Source: Cordia subcordata (Eukaryota > Streptophyta > Magnoliopsida > Boraginales > Cordiaceae). From it: DNA of 64,000 nt. The DNA lies in assembly GCA_028554755.1 (NCBI GenBank), contig JAPTOF010000010.1, positions 7,910,001 to 7,974,000 of the forward strand, given 5' to 3'. The notes below the pieces were generated by a model. It was not told the DNA's origin. It worked only from the letters and a program-made list of their open reading frames with translations, and did not search any database. The position numbers were made by a program, and so were the translations under genes. The first letter of the stretch is position 1; each line of letters opens with the position of its first letter. Positions 10,982 to 24,946 of this stretch are shown here, in pieces.

Positions 10982-13159
10982 TACCAATATTGCCTTTATG
11001 ATAATATATTAATTTGTTAATTTTGTTTTAAAAGTTTAAGTTTTAATTTTTTTAACAACTAGCTAGAAAAGAATATTAGTGTATTTTATCATTCATTTCT
11101 CAATTAATTCAAAACTCTTAGATTGAGAAAAACAAGATCAAAATTTTTCGGTGTAAGAGTATGAAGTAGCACTTAAGCATTCTGAGTGAGAGTTAATAAA
11201 ATTTCAAAAGTAAGGAGCGGGACTTTCATAATATCAATAAAAAAAGGAGAAAGATGAAACTTTCACTTGACCACAATACGTTACTGCAAAAGACCACATA
11301 ATATATATTACATTTGCAGTTTCCTTAGAGTTTTTGAAAATCCTCGTATGGTATGATGTCCATGATTATGTCATTGTTTGAGGTTGGTAAAAGTTTGGCA
11401 AATTTTGATCAGAAAAATCTAATTGGAGGGGTTGGTTTGGGAGTTGTTGAAGGGCAAATCAGTCTTTTCGGGACTCTCCAAACCCCTCTTCCTAACTTTT
11501 TCACTTTCATTTTCGCTTTCACTTGACCACAATTCATTGTCACAATTTGGTGGGTGAATGTTGAATTAGTACAAAATAGGTATGTCATGAATACATATAT
11601 ACCCACTATTAGCCGTATCATTTGATTTTTTTTCTGAATTAAAGCAGGTTAAAAATTGATAAAGCAGCACTGTTTTTGTGGCCAATGATAATATAACGAT
11701 TACAGCTATTAAAAATTAATCTCGAGGTATCTTCAACCTAACGTGAGAAAAATACCACTAGCTAACTAATTAACATTTGGTGTCATATTTTATATGGTTT
11801 TGGTGTTGATTTTTTTTTTTTTTGGAGAAAAAAATACAGTTCCTCACGTCTCGGTTCAAATTAAAAAATTTCTATCATTGGAGAAAAAAAAATTAAGTAT
11901 GATTTAATAACATAAATAATAAGAAGAATGTATTTTTATGCGTTGACATTAGAGACAGACCAACCGAAAGTGGGGACCTCTGTGGCCCTATGGTCCTGGA
12001 GTTTACGAGGTTTTAAAATATATTATGCATCAATTGCTATCTTATGTATAATAGGCAAGCTTACTTGAAAAGTATAGGTTGGTTGGTTTTGACCCGGAAA
12101 GTTCACAGCATGGTCTAGCAATTTATATATACCTTCTTATCTTGGGGGGAAAAAAAGAAAAAGAAAAAGAAAAAGAAAAAGAGTGATATTTAAAAAGAAA
12201 AAGGAGAATATTTGTTTGTTATTGTTTCTTTCGAGGGCATTGTCTCTAGGTCGTAAGTGTTGGATCGATTATTTAATGAAATAACTGCATAAAGTATTTA
12301 AATTCGTAATATTAGAAATAAAAGATTCAAGTTACTATAAAAATTAAAATGATATACATATCTCATATAAAATTAATGTGGCACGAAATATTGTATCTTC
12401 TCATAACTTTGTTCTAAGAGAAAATTACAGATTATATATTAATTAAACTGAATTTTCAGATATACTAATTCACCACTAAGGACTTAATTTTCTTTTAATT
12501 CAGAGTTCAAATAATAATTTTCTTTTAATTCAGAGTTCAAATAAATTGAATGTAGATACGATAAAGAGTGATAAATTTTCAATAAATCTGGTAATCTGAG
12601 AATTCATAATTTCTCTCATTTCCAAAATGAGAAAAGTCTCCAAACTCTGGCATCCTTGCATTCTATATGTATAATTTTTGATATATTATTAGAAAATAAA
12701 ATATGTAGTTGTTGAAGTTCTAGAGGCAAACACCAAATTTGTTTTCTTTCCTTAAACGTTTGTGCCACGTACAAATCTAGACAATTTGAGGTTACGATGT
12801 CAAATAATGATGCTTAAAATTAAAAGTTTTGGATTTGAACTTCTATCTTCCAATTCCGCGTATTATTAAATCTTTGACTAATTTAGGATATAAGTTATAG
12901 CACAATGCTTCGTCCCATTATTTGTTATGTTACAATTGGTTCATATTTTTTGGATACGAGAAAAATTCAGTTGGCAAAGTCCGATCACCGAGCATCAAAC
13001 AAAACTCGACCACTAATTAGTAAACTCTAAGTATGAAACTTAACCACCAACTAGCAAACTCCGAGTGCAATAATCCTCTTTTAGACTATTGTACCAAGTA
13101 AAAAAGAGTTCTCAATTTGGCAACAGCAGATGTAACTAAAATCCATGCAACCCAAATTA
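10982..13159. other. Intergenic spacer with small repeats
   Basis: No gene recognised in about 2.2 kb. It contains an (AAAAAG)n tract at about 12150-12182 and a 29-bp direct duplication near 12487-12544 (TTTTCTTTTAATTCAGAG repeated). Short open frames here are unsupported. Confidence 0.4.
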
Positions 13160-14152
13160 AGCATTGTCAACCCAAATTAAGCTCTCTCTCTTTCTCTCTC
13201 TCAAAGAGATAACTGTCTAGGCTTTCCAACCTAGGGTTTCTTCCCTTTGGTTTCTCCGTGTTTGGGCTAAACCCGTGACATCGATCCCAGGATCGGCCCC
13301 ACCGTGGCCCTTTCTCGCTTGTTTCTTTACTACACTCATTGTTTCTGTCTTTTCATTTGTGAGTCTTTTCCTTTTCTCTAGTGTCTGTGGTTGCGTTACT
13401 GGTACTTCTAGAATAAAAGTCTCAAATCTTGAATCATGTCGTCGTAGATCTTGCAAATCTGGCTACCAGGGATGTATTTGGCTTGTCTCCTGCCGCGCTC
13501 CAGCATCGCCGATGGCACTCTAAACCCAAATGATGATGTGTTTGTTTATGCTTGCTCGGAGGCTATTCATCCGCTGATTTCTAACACCATAAAATGCCAG
13601 AAGCTTTGGATGTGCCTTGCTCCAAATCCGTCTCTTCTTCTTTGGTTCGGAGGTGATAAGGTGGTTTATACCATCACCAATTCAAGCCTAGGACCTAGTC
13701 TCCTATGGGGTTGGTGAATCGCTCTAAACTCACCATTTTTGTCTCTTCGGTGGCTAATTCTTTGCGGTCAATGTCTTTGGGTTTATGTGAGTTTCTGGGT
13801 ACCTTTGCTTCTTCGGTATCGATGGTGTTGATCCTTAGGGATGGCAAGGCCGGGTTCTTCGTTATTCTGATGGGTTGCTTAGATCGACCGCCGGTGATGA
13901 CTCGAGTTGTCAATGGTTTGTGTCTGTGTTGCCTTAGGGTTTGGTCTCTGTTTGGGCCAAATCTCGTTTGGCTTGTGGTCTTGGTCGGGTTATGGGCTTT
14001 GGCCTTTTTTGTGTTGGTTTTGTGTGTAGTTTTTGGCCTAGGTTAGGCAACCTATTTTCCTTGGTGTGTGTCCGGTCTAATCTTGATGGACTTTGGATCC
14101 TTTTGTAATTATTCTTTGTTAAATTAATTAATTAATTTTATTTTCGACCAAA
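13160..14152 (+). mobile_element. Putative deleted LINE-like retroelement
   Basis: This GC-richer island starts near a CT-rich leader with CCTAGGGTTTCTTCCC and ends in a T-rich 3' tail followed by TTTTCGACCAAAAAAAA, an A-tail typical of plant non-LTR elements. Overlapping open frames on both strands (the longest about 113 codons) have no recognised domain. A LINE with the middle deleted is the best guess. No clear target duplication was found, so class and limits are uncertain. Confidence 0.35.
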
Positions 14153-16730
14153 AAAAAGAAAGAGTGCTGGTACATGTACATGTACATGTACTACCATGTT
14201 TACCAAGATCTGGCATACCTTTGTCATAAATGGTAACCATGTTGACATTACATCTACATTGATTGGCCTGCACATCTGCGCAACCACCACCACACGTTCA
14301 CATGACTTTTTCTTTTCTCTCTTTTTTAATTTCCTGATCGAACAATCGTGATTCTCCTTTAATTTTAATAATAACTCATAACTCAAAATCAAAATTCATA
14401 AATCCCAATAAGAAACATCGTCATTTGGTTACATCCCTTCATCTCGCACACGCACATGATTTTGTGGACAAGCTGCTTTTTTGCATGTTGTCATCATAAC
14501 ATCAACGCAATTGGTTGCTATTCAGCCCGGCCCCAACACCTTGGAATAAACACGTGTGGGGCCCATTGACTTGTCATGTTGATTGTTGTGGGCGAACCAA
14601 TTTTAAAGATTTTCCCAAAGCAATCTCATTTACCTCTTTTTAGCTTTTACTAGTGGCCCTGAGCTATCCACTGAAATACTTTCTTTTTCTTTTTCATGAT
14701 TACAAAAAAAGGAAAATCTTTTTGTTTAGAGTTCATATTAAGATCTAAATTTTAAGTAGACATATGGTTTAGTTCAAATAATATATAATTACAATTAATT
14801 AAGCACAAAAACTTTTCAAACACATTACTAAAATAACAAATTTTTAACCAGTTTAAATTTAGAGACGTGAACAAATCTTTTGTTTATAACAAATGACCCT
14901 TAACAGGGTCCACTTTAGTAATGAATTAATGGTGCAGTACCTGTCTCATCAAGAAATTTATTTATGATGGGGTGGTCTATGAGGCACCTTGATGTGACGA
15001 CGACTGCACTGAGATCTGGATCTGTACTCCTGAATCTTGAGCTTCATACCGACAAATTGTAAGATTTTTAATTTTCTGTTTGCGTTATTTGGAGAGATAT
15101 AAAATACTAAAATGCGTACATTGGATTGTGCGGCGTGATGCATATGAATGGGCTAGAGACAATATATTAACATTATTGAAACTTTAAAAGAAAAAAAAAT
15201 ATATTCAAGACCTATTATGCTACGATTCTTGTGGGACACGTCATCTATCTACTATTTTCTTCTAAAGAAGTAAATAACCTTCGAATTATCCCGAAACTTC
15301 TATGATGATCTAGTATACAATAGGTAGATTAAGACTGTAATTTGCTTACCAATCAACAAATTTGGTAGTTCCTCACATAGCTCCTCTAAGCCATTGATTG
15401 ATAAATGTAAGGAGATTTTGAGGAGTTATCCAAATTGTAATATAGTGCACGTTTTCCGTTAGGGCGACTTGTATGTAGACTCATTGGTTATTTTAGTGTT
15501 AATTTGCTAATTGGTAATTTAGCACCGCAACAACTTACTCTTTTGTTAGTTAAGGATGACAAGGGAGTGAGATACTTCGCCGCAACAGCTTACTTTTTTG
15601 TTAGTTAAGAATGACAAGGGAGTGAGATACTTCAGGTCATTTCTATGTAAATGTCTTTGCCTCCACTTAAAAAAAAAAAGAGAGAAAAAAAAAACGTAAT
15701 TGGCCTTAAAAAAAAAAAAAAGAGTTTAGATCACAAGGGCTGATGTATGTATAGAAAAATATACTGGAGCTTGCAATCCAGCTTTGTTTCCAACATTGTC
15801 TTTCTTAATGATAGGGTGACTTTTAAACAAATATTACACTGCACCCAACATACAGTGTCCTTCTTGTGCAATACTTTTTAAAAAAGAAAAAGATCGATGC
15901 ATCAGCGAAGAAATCTGCGTTTGCTATTTTCTCTGTTTCTCTCCTCTCTTGTCTCATTCTAATTACATGCCAGTTCAATAGGGGGGAAAAAAAAAGAAAA
16001 AAGGAAATCTGATCGCTCTCTCTTTCTCTTGCAATGGCAGTGTTGGTTTTTTTTTATTGTTGCAGCAGCAATGGTGGTAATAAAAAGGCAGTGGGTGTTG
16101 TTGTATATATATGTGTATATATGGAAGATTCAAAGAGAAAAATTGGTGAAAATGAAAGAAGATGATGACGAAAAAACTAATGTAGATTTTAATTTTTGTT
16201 AGATTGAGATTTGTAAACTTGAAATCTGTAAATTATGAACATATTCATAATTGGTAAACAAATTGTGAACATATAGTTCACAGATTGTACACACATCTTA
16301 GAAGATCGTAAGCAGATAGTTTATCAATTTTAAACATATAATATAATAACTAAACTTATGAGGATATTATATAAAATTTATGGACAATCAAAAGTTTTGA
16401 ATATAAAGTATTAAATTATAAATATATAATATGAAATCTGTAAATTATTAATTAAAAGTTGTCATTGTAAAGTATAAAAGTTGTAAACATATTGTATAAA
16501 ATCTATGAATAGGAATATTGTTCATGTATTGTGGGCATATGAAATATGTTCATTCCTAAGTTTATGTGTATTTTAGTTAAACTTGTAATATGAATGATAA
16601 ACCAAAGTTAATCTATTGCTTAATGTTTGTTTTCCTTGAAATTATTGGGTAATTTTTATTTTCTTTGTTATTTTTGAAAATTTTGATAAAATTTAATTTT
16701 TATATAAAAACCAAAATCAAACTAACTTTA
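14153..16730. other. Intergenic spacer with minor repeats
   Basis: No gene recognised. Items seen: a self-complementary TACATG run at 14171-14190; a 55-bp tandem duplication at 15525-15634; A-rich tracts near 15670-15720; a segment at about 16190-16560 with many GTGAACATAT/GTAAACA motifs, reminiscent of the arrays at 32.5, 34.5 and 49.4-50.1 kb. Confidence 0.45.
15525..15634. repeat. 55-bp tandem duplication
   Basis: Two adjacent 55-bp copies starting CCGCAACA at 15525 and 15580, with only a few differences, sharing TTAGTTAAG and GATGACAAGGGAGTGAGA-like blocks. Non-coding. Confidence 0.85.
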
Positions 16731-17446
16731 GGGCATGTTGAAAAGCCACCTTGTAATTAGAATTGGCTGTAATCAGACTTCCTCAATTATACTCTCCAAT
16801 TCTCACTGGGAGAGATGTGAATGGGTGCAGTTACACAGTGTAATTACTCTCTACAACTTCGTAATCTTTTATTCTTTTTATATTTGGCATGCTTTACTAT
16901 AAAATAAATATAAACAATAAATAATAAATAATAAATAAAATTAAAATAAATAAGTAATAAATAAAAATGAATGAAATATATATATAAATATTTAAAAAAA
17001 TAAAAGTTGATTTAGTTTTAATAGTGTTGTTGATTATAACTGAATATTATTATATTTTTGCTAAATAGTGTTTAAATTTAAAAATATTATTATTAGATAA
17101 TTTTTAGTTCCATATACTTACATTTATAATTCATCTATTTTGATTAAGTCATTTTTTTAATAATAAATCCTAATTTATTTTAAATCTTTGTAGCAAATAA
17201 CATTTTTAAATATTTGTTAGTATTAATATAAATTTTAAAAATAAATATTATTTTTTAAAATCAAATTATTTAACTGTATAATTACCATCTGTGCTTATTA
17301 AACTTGTCATGCGAAATTTAATGTGAATTATGTTGCGGTAACCAAACATGCCTTGTGATTTAAATTACTTTGTAATAATAGGTTGTGTAATTACTACCCT
17401 AATAATTATACAATCAAGTAATTACACTGTGTTGTCCAAATAGACC
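16731..17446. mobile_element. Probable 716-bp MITE-like element
   Basis: The ends GGGCATGTTG (left) and the complement of CCAAATAGACC (right) are flanked by TTTA on both sides. A stronger subterminal inverted repeat, ACACAGTGTAATTACT, occurs near 16840 and inverted near 17420. The interior is extremely AT-rich with no open frame. Terminal repeats are weak, so family assignment is open (TTA-target Tourist-like or other). Confidence 0.5.
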
Positions 17447-18517
17447 TTTAAAGATGTTGATTTGATTTGGTTACTTTATACAACTAAAAATCAATTGATT
17501 AGTTGCTAATGAAGACCAACTTGTTTAATTTGGTTTAAAATAAATTTAACACTCAATAAGCAAACTATATTTACTCCTAACTTTAAATAATTTTTACCAG
17601 TAATCTAGTAATTTAGTAATATATCTCTCACCTTTAGTGGTGAGTGGTCTTGAGATTAATTATCTTTAATTGCATGTAAGATATAATTAATTTTTTACCT
17701 CTCTTGAAGTGAGAGATAATTTATCAATAAACCAATCCAATACCATCTAACCCTTTTTCATAGTCAAGGTTGCAATTCAAATGTTATTTAAACTAGACCC
17801 GAGCCAACTTTACATGTGTTGCGAATTTGGGTTTATTTGTTGCGTTATAATATTATTATTAAGTGTCATGTTAAAAAAAGAAAAAAAAATGAAAAGAGGT
17901 GGAGCTTAATTGGTGATATTCTCAAGTGTTGTACTAATAATTAGTGGGACATTTATCTGAATATCTCAGTCAATACATACATTATATTGCATCAAGTCGC
18001 CTTAAGTTGGTAGGTAAATGAGCCCCACCACCACGACTATCCTTTTCTTTCGTGTCAATAAATTAATTTTACGCAAAGATTAATAGAGTAATTTTATCCG
18101 TTGTATTCAGTAATGCAATTTTAAGCTTGCTCATACTTCATGTGATTTAAAAAAATATTACAAATTGGCTTATATGATTTTAAAATTAAGGTTTTTTTTC
18201 TCATTTAATTTCAAAATCAATTGTATATTTTTCTTTTATTTTACACTCATAGAAATCAATGTGCAACGTTTTTTTTAATCACATAAGGTATCATAGCAAG
18301 TTTTAAAATTATAGAAAATTTTATGAATTCTTTTTTGCAAAATATAAAAAATAAAAATACATTCTACTCAAATAAATCAAATTATTTGTGGGACAAAATA
18401 AAAATCACAAAATAAAAGCTAATTTAACTGAAACGAGATATGAAAAACCTAATTTACAGGTGTCACATCCTGTCACCAGCCTAGCTCTCGAAAAGCAATC
18501 TTCAACGAGGTGGTTAA
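17447..18517. other. Intergenic spacer
   Basis: AT-rich, with no gene, RNA or transposon end recognised. Confidence 0.4.
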
Positions 18518-18633
18518 GAGCCTGCTTGGCTCTGCTTTTTGCTGTTTGCAAGCATCTAGAAAGAAAGTATTTTCTCACATTTTTTTTTTATTTGTAATTT
18601 ATAAGCTCCAAATAAGCTTAGCCAAATAGACTC
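18518..18633. mobile_element. 116-bp Tourist-like MITE, TSD TAA
   Basis: The left end GAGCCTGCTTGGCTC and the right end (complement GAGTCTATTTGGCTAAGC) form an imperfect terminal inverted repeat. TAA flanks both sides (18515-18517 and 18634-18636). The same end type, GAGCCTGTTTGGCTAAGC, begins the element at 60714. Confidence 0.7.
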
Positions 18634-18769
18634 TAACTCAACAAATATTATTTTTGAATTATTTAGATTAATTTTATTATAGTTATGTACACAATTATAT
18701 ATATCGTCATTGCATTAATTAGAGAAACGTGTAAAGTAATCCAAAACAGTTGTACTTAACGACCATTCG

Positions 18770-19103
18770 TTCCTCCAATAAACTTTGAATTATTAACTTT
18801 GTCGGATTTCACTTTATTAACTTTCAAAATTAATCTTTTAATTTTGAATTTTGATAAATGGGACACTATTAGTCCTTTGAGCAATTCAGTTACATTTTTA
18901 AGGCCAGTGGAGTAATGGATAATGCTACCAGTGAATTGATTTGTGCGTTTCACGTGCGTTTGAGGTTAAAAATATTACAAAAATTGCTTAAGGAACTAAC
19001 GACATCCCACTTATCAAAATTTAAGATTAAAAAAGTCTTTCTAAAAATCAAAAAATTAAAATACAACAAAATCAATAATATAAAAATTATTAAGAGAATA
19101 AAC
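18770..19103. repeat. Long imperfect foldback (two ~135-bp arms)
   Basis: Left arm about 18770-18903 and right arm about 18963-19103 are inverted copies separated by a loop of about 60 bp. Matching blocks include AATTTTGATAAATGGGAC against the complement AATTTTGATAAGTGGGAT, and TTAGTCCTTTGAGCAATT against TTAGTTCCTTAAGCAATT. Because the arms are inverted copies, similar-looking peptides (LSKFKIKR and LSKFKIKK) appear on both strands. They are an artefact of the palindrome, not genes. It could be a foldback transposon, or a hairpin RNA source if transcribed. Confidence 0.8.
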
Positions 19104-19253
19104 TCATAAAGAAAACTCGAAAAGTATTTCTTTGCTTGGTGGAACGATCACCGCCTTGTGCCTCTCAATGAATTCCGCATTACGAGACATCGAACAAAAT
19201 GATTCCCACGCAGATTCCTGCTCAAGTTTCCGCGTCGCAGTCTTTTCTTTTCC
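19104..19253 (-). pseudogene. Orphan coding-like fragment, function unknown
   Basis: On the minus strand, 49 codons from 19253 to a TGA at 19104-19106 read like real protein in an otherwise AT-rich desert, with raised GC and non-repetitive composition. Blocks: KEKTATRKLEQESAWESFC, SMSRNAEFIERHKAVIVPP, ending SKEILFEFSL. The frame closes upstream at an in-frame stop, with no start codon in context. It may be a captured or relict terminal exon. I do not recognise the family. Its 3' end coincides with the outer edge of the foldback at 18770-19103. Confidence 0.4.
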
Positions 19254-20738
19254 AATAAAAAATTATTAATTGTGTGGGTTTATTATAGTGTGTAACGGAA
19301 TAAAATATAAATATATTTTATTAAATTTTATTTCTTTATAAACTTTCAATAATAATTAATTTTATTATAAGAGATTTAGAGTAATTTAATAAAATATTTA
19401 AACTAGAAAGTAAAAAAAAATTCTGATTTAATTAAGAAGATAACTTTTGAACTAATTTGAATATTTGCAAATAATAGGAAGTAATTTGAAATATATGATA
19501 ATAATAGACTTGCTGTAAAATTAACCCTTGAATTGAACTATATTAATTAACTAGATGTAAAAAAATTAGATAGCTCCCAAAGTCGTCTATTGCAACTACT
19601 ACTAATTAATTTTAGCAAGCAAGCATTTAATTATATGATAATTTGCTAAGCAAAATATTTTCTATAACCACTTTAGCCAATTACAGTAAGATTAGACTTG
19701 GAAAGAAGAACAGAAATTTCTTTTCAATGTCAACTCAAGCTTCCATATGAAAATAGACACAATCCTACTTCTATTGAATGAAATAATTTTATAATAACAA
19801 GTACTTTGTATTACAATTAACCCCAAATAAGTTGCCGTCATTGCTTGGATAAGCGCTTAAGTTTAGTTTAATATTTTTTTCAGGATATTATTGAGTTTCA
19901 TTGGGGGTTAAAAATTTTCATTTCATTAAGTAAAAATTGGTTTCTTATTTAATAACTTTCGAAATTTTATACTCCATATAAATGAAATGTAAAATGACAG
20001 TTTAATTAGATAATTCTTGATTTAGACCTTATTTGACAATAATTTTTTCAAATAATTTTTAATATTTTGATTCACCTCACCTAACTATTGTTGTTTGGTC
20101 AAAAAGTAATTGTATCAATCAACTTTTAGTGATTTGATGTCATGAGTCATGAATAGGAAAATTAATTGTAATAATCATGACAATAAAAATAAGAAGTATA
20201 CTCACATCATTTTATATTTATCATTTAATTTAGCGATCAATTTTACGAAACATATTTTTTCAATTAGTTAACTCAGACCATTGCAATTGATATATACATG
20301 TGACTATTAATTATCCAAATAATTGAGCCAAATAGGGCCTTGATATTGTCACTTTTTAGGATTTTTTTTTTGCGATAAGGGAAATTTAGCTGGCGGAGCT
20401 CAATCATCAACTAATAAAACTCGGGTACACAACACGTCCTATTTATCGTGCACCAGTTAAGTCGATGATACTTAATTTAAGGTACGAAACTGAATTTAAA
20501 CTCAAGTTATAAGTCATATATATCTTTAATTTTTATTATTGGAATATATCTAGGGATTACTTGTTAGGATGTTAGCATGATAAACTCTTGGTGCAATACT
20601 TGCATCCCTTGGTGGGGAAACGTTGACATTAACATCTTACGCAATTCACCAAACTTACCTACTACCAACATCATTAAAAGGTTCTTTAGAGACGTTAATT
20701 ACAGCAACAAAGGAATGGCCTTGCCCACATTATCTCCA

Positions 20739-20740
<2 letters not shown>

Positions 20741-20770
<30 letters not shown>
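20741..20770. repeat. (TA)15 microsatellite
   Basis: Uninterrupted TA dinucleotide run of about 30 bp. Confidence 0.95.
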
Positions 20771-20775
<5 letters not shown>

Positions 20776-21553
20776 TAATCTTGTTAGTTAACCATCATGT
20801 CTCCACTTAATTTATACTACTAACCCTAAATCTAGCAAATCTTTGATCAAATGGTGATAGAAGTAAGGAAATGATAAGAAACTCAAATAAAACACATTCT
20901 AGTTTGTAATTTATTATCTTCGGGTCATTAGATTAAATAACTAATGATGTAGATCTTTCTAATAGAGTTAACGATTAACATACTATGTGACTATGCTTAA
21001 GATGAGAAATAATCTGACCAACTTTTTATAAAAGGTATGTATAAACATCTAAAATAAATATTATTGAACATCTTTTAAGAGATACCATTAACTATTGAAT
21101 TTCATGAAAATAATAAAGTCTTAAACAAAGCATTTTTCAAATTTTAGCTATTATTATCAATTCTTTACCGTTAAACCGAATAATGAGTAATTTTTTGTGG
21201 TCTAAAGCGGTACACTTGTACTGAAAAGCTCATTAACCAATCAGAGAATGGTGTCGATCTTGAGCAAGATATGTAGATAGTTGTGAGGGTACATTCATAA
21301 TCCAATCGAAAGAAAAAACGCCTAATCTCAATTAGGAATAATTGATAATTGAGACTTCTCGTAATATTATAACAAAATAAACCTCACGAAATCCAAATCT
21401 CTTCACCAAAGCTATCATTTTACTTAACATGGTACTACCCAAACAATCTAAAAAAAAAAAAGAAAAAAAAATGAATGATATACAACAAGTTTTGGGATTA
21501 AGGCATAATTAAAGTAATTTAAACCCTCTCCGTTAAATGTAAGGTCCGGAGTT

Positions 21554-21556
<3 letters not shown>

Positions 21557-21594
<38 letters not shown>
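21557..21594. repeat. (AT)n microsatellite
   Basis: AT dinucleotide run of about 38 bp, roughly 280 bp upstream of the adenosylhomocysteinase start codon; likely length-polymorphic. Confidence 0.95.
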
Positions 21595-21596
<2 letters not shown>

Positions 21597-21725
21597 CTAA
21601 CCAAAAAAAAAAAATACAGTAGAAGTTTCACCAACCCCGCGGCCCCACAAAAGAAATTTCTCCATCCCCCACCCCAACCCACTCTATCCATTCAATCCGG
21701 ACCGTTAAATTATCCCATTCAAACC

Positions 21726-21733
21726 TATTTATG
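21726..21733 (+). promoter_or_regulatory. Possible TATA box of adenosylhomocysteinase
   Basis: TATTTATG about 140 bp upstream of the start codon, followed by a C/T-rich leader. A plausible but non-canonical TATA element; the choice rests on position. Confidence 0.4.
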
Positions 21734-21872
21734 TCCCTCCATTTCCTGCCAGTTCCTCTGCTCCACTGCCCACCTCTCTCCTACGCAAAGAGGGAAAAAT
21801 TCACACACACTACACACACTAAACTACACCCAGATCCAAATCTGAGATCTGAACTCAAACCATAACCCAAAC

Positions 21873-24076
<2,204 letters not shown>

Positions 24077-24424
24077 GGGAAAGCGGAAACTATACGCACG
24101 AGGAACAATACATCAGCTTGGCATTGCAGTTTCAATTCCATATTTTTGATTTGTGTTATTAGATTATAGTTTCAAATTTGGTGGTGTTTCTGGGAGTTGC
24201 AATGATTGGGGAAGAGTATGGTCTTGGACTCTTTCTGAGAAAGACCAAGTTGTCTTCAAAATAAGGTTGAGTATTCGGCTGTGTGGGATGAAGTTAGTTA
24301 GATTTATGGTTTTTGCGTTTTATTTTTGTTGAAGAAAATGAGAAAGGAATATATTTGCTGATTTAAGTAATCTTTTGCCGTTGCTCTAATCATCCTTCCT
24401 GAACCGTGACCGTGGTCATTCTAA
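24077..24424. other. SAHH 3' flank
   Basis: Presumed 3' untranslated region and downstream spacer; nothing else recognised. Confidence 0.5.
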
Positions 24425-24541
24425 GACCCTGTTCGGCAATAGCATTTTAGTTTGTATAGTATGTTAGTGAAGTATCTTAAATCGCCTCGATCAGTTAACT
24501 GACTATTAGCAATCTAAACAACTAATTATGCCGAATAGACT
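24425..24541. mobile_element. Small MITE-like element
   Basis: The left end GACCCTGTTCGGCAATAG and the right end, complement AAGTCTATTCGGCATAAT, form an imperfect terminal inverted repeat about 115 bp apart. Flanks are TAA-like on the left and TTA-like on the right. Too short and diverged for firm classification. Confidence 0.5.
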
Positions 24542-24946
24542 TTAGCTAGCATTCAACCCCTTTTCTCTATTGAAATAAACAACTAATTGCATTTTTCTTC
24601 ACCCGTTTCAGAATATGACAAGTGTGTTATATGTAAATGTCATATTTGTCTAAATAATAGATGATAACATTTATTATGTCAAGGAGGGCGAAGAGTTTGA
24701 AAAGCGATAAAGAGATGATATGTAGCAATGTTTGTGTACTAAATTTTTTGATCATTTATCGAAACTAACCGAGTGGCAAAATGTGTGAAAGTAGTTTTCT
24801 AGAGTTGTAAAGAGGCAAGATTATCCAGATTAGGTTGAAATGAATCAGTCGCAAATTGTTTTGCGATTGCTGCATTAAATAAAAAATAAAAAGGACTTGC
24901 TCTGACAAAAATGTCGTTAGCCTTTTGCATTTCATAAGAATTAAAA
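24542..24946. other. Intergenic spacer
   Basis: AT-rich; nothing recognised before the dispersed repeat beginning near 24947. Confidence 0.4.

Larger units (their letters stand above)
19254..21725. other. Intergenic spacer upstream of adenosylhomocysteinase
   Basis: About 2.5 kb of AT-rich DNA with no recognised gene. It contains (TA)n tracts at 20741-20770 and 21557-21594. The last few hundred bases become C-rich and are likely the promoter and 5' leader of the gene starting at 21873. Confidence 0.45.

Noticed and set aside
13217..14046. Overlapping ORFs of 72-113 codons
   Set aside because: Both strands and several frames are open in a GC-richer island ending in an A-tail; no domain recognised, so treated as probable retroelement sequence.
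18756..19109. Two similar ORFs on opposite strands (61-65 aa) sharing LSKFKIKR/LSKFKIKK
   Set aside because: They are the two arms of an inverted repeat read outward, so their similarity is forced by the palindrome; composition is low complexity.
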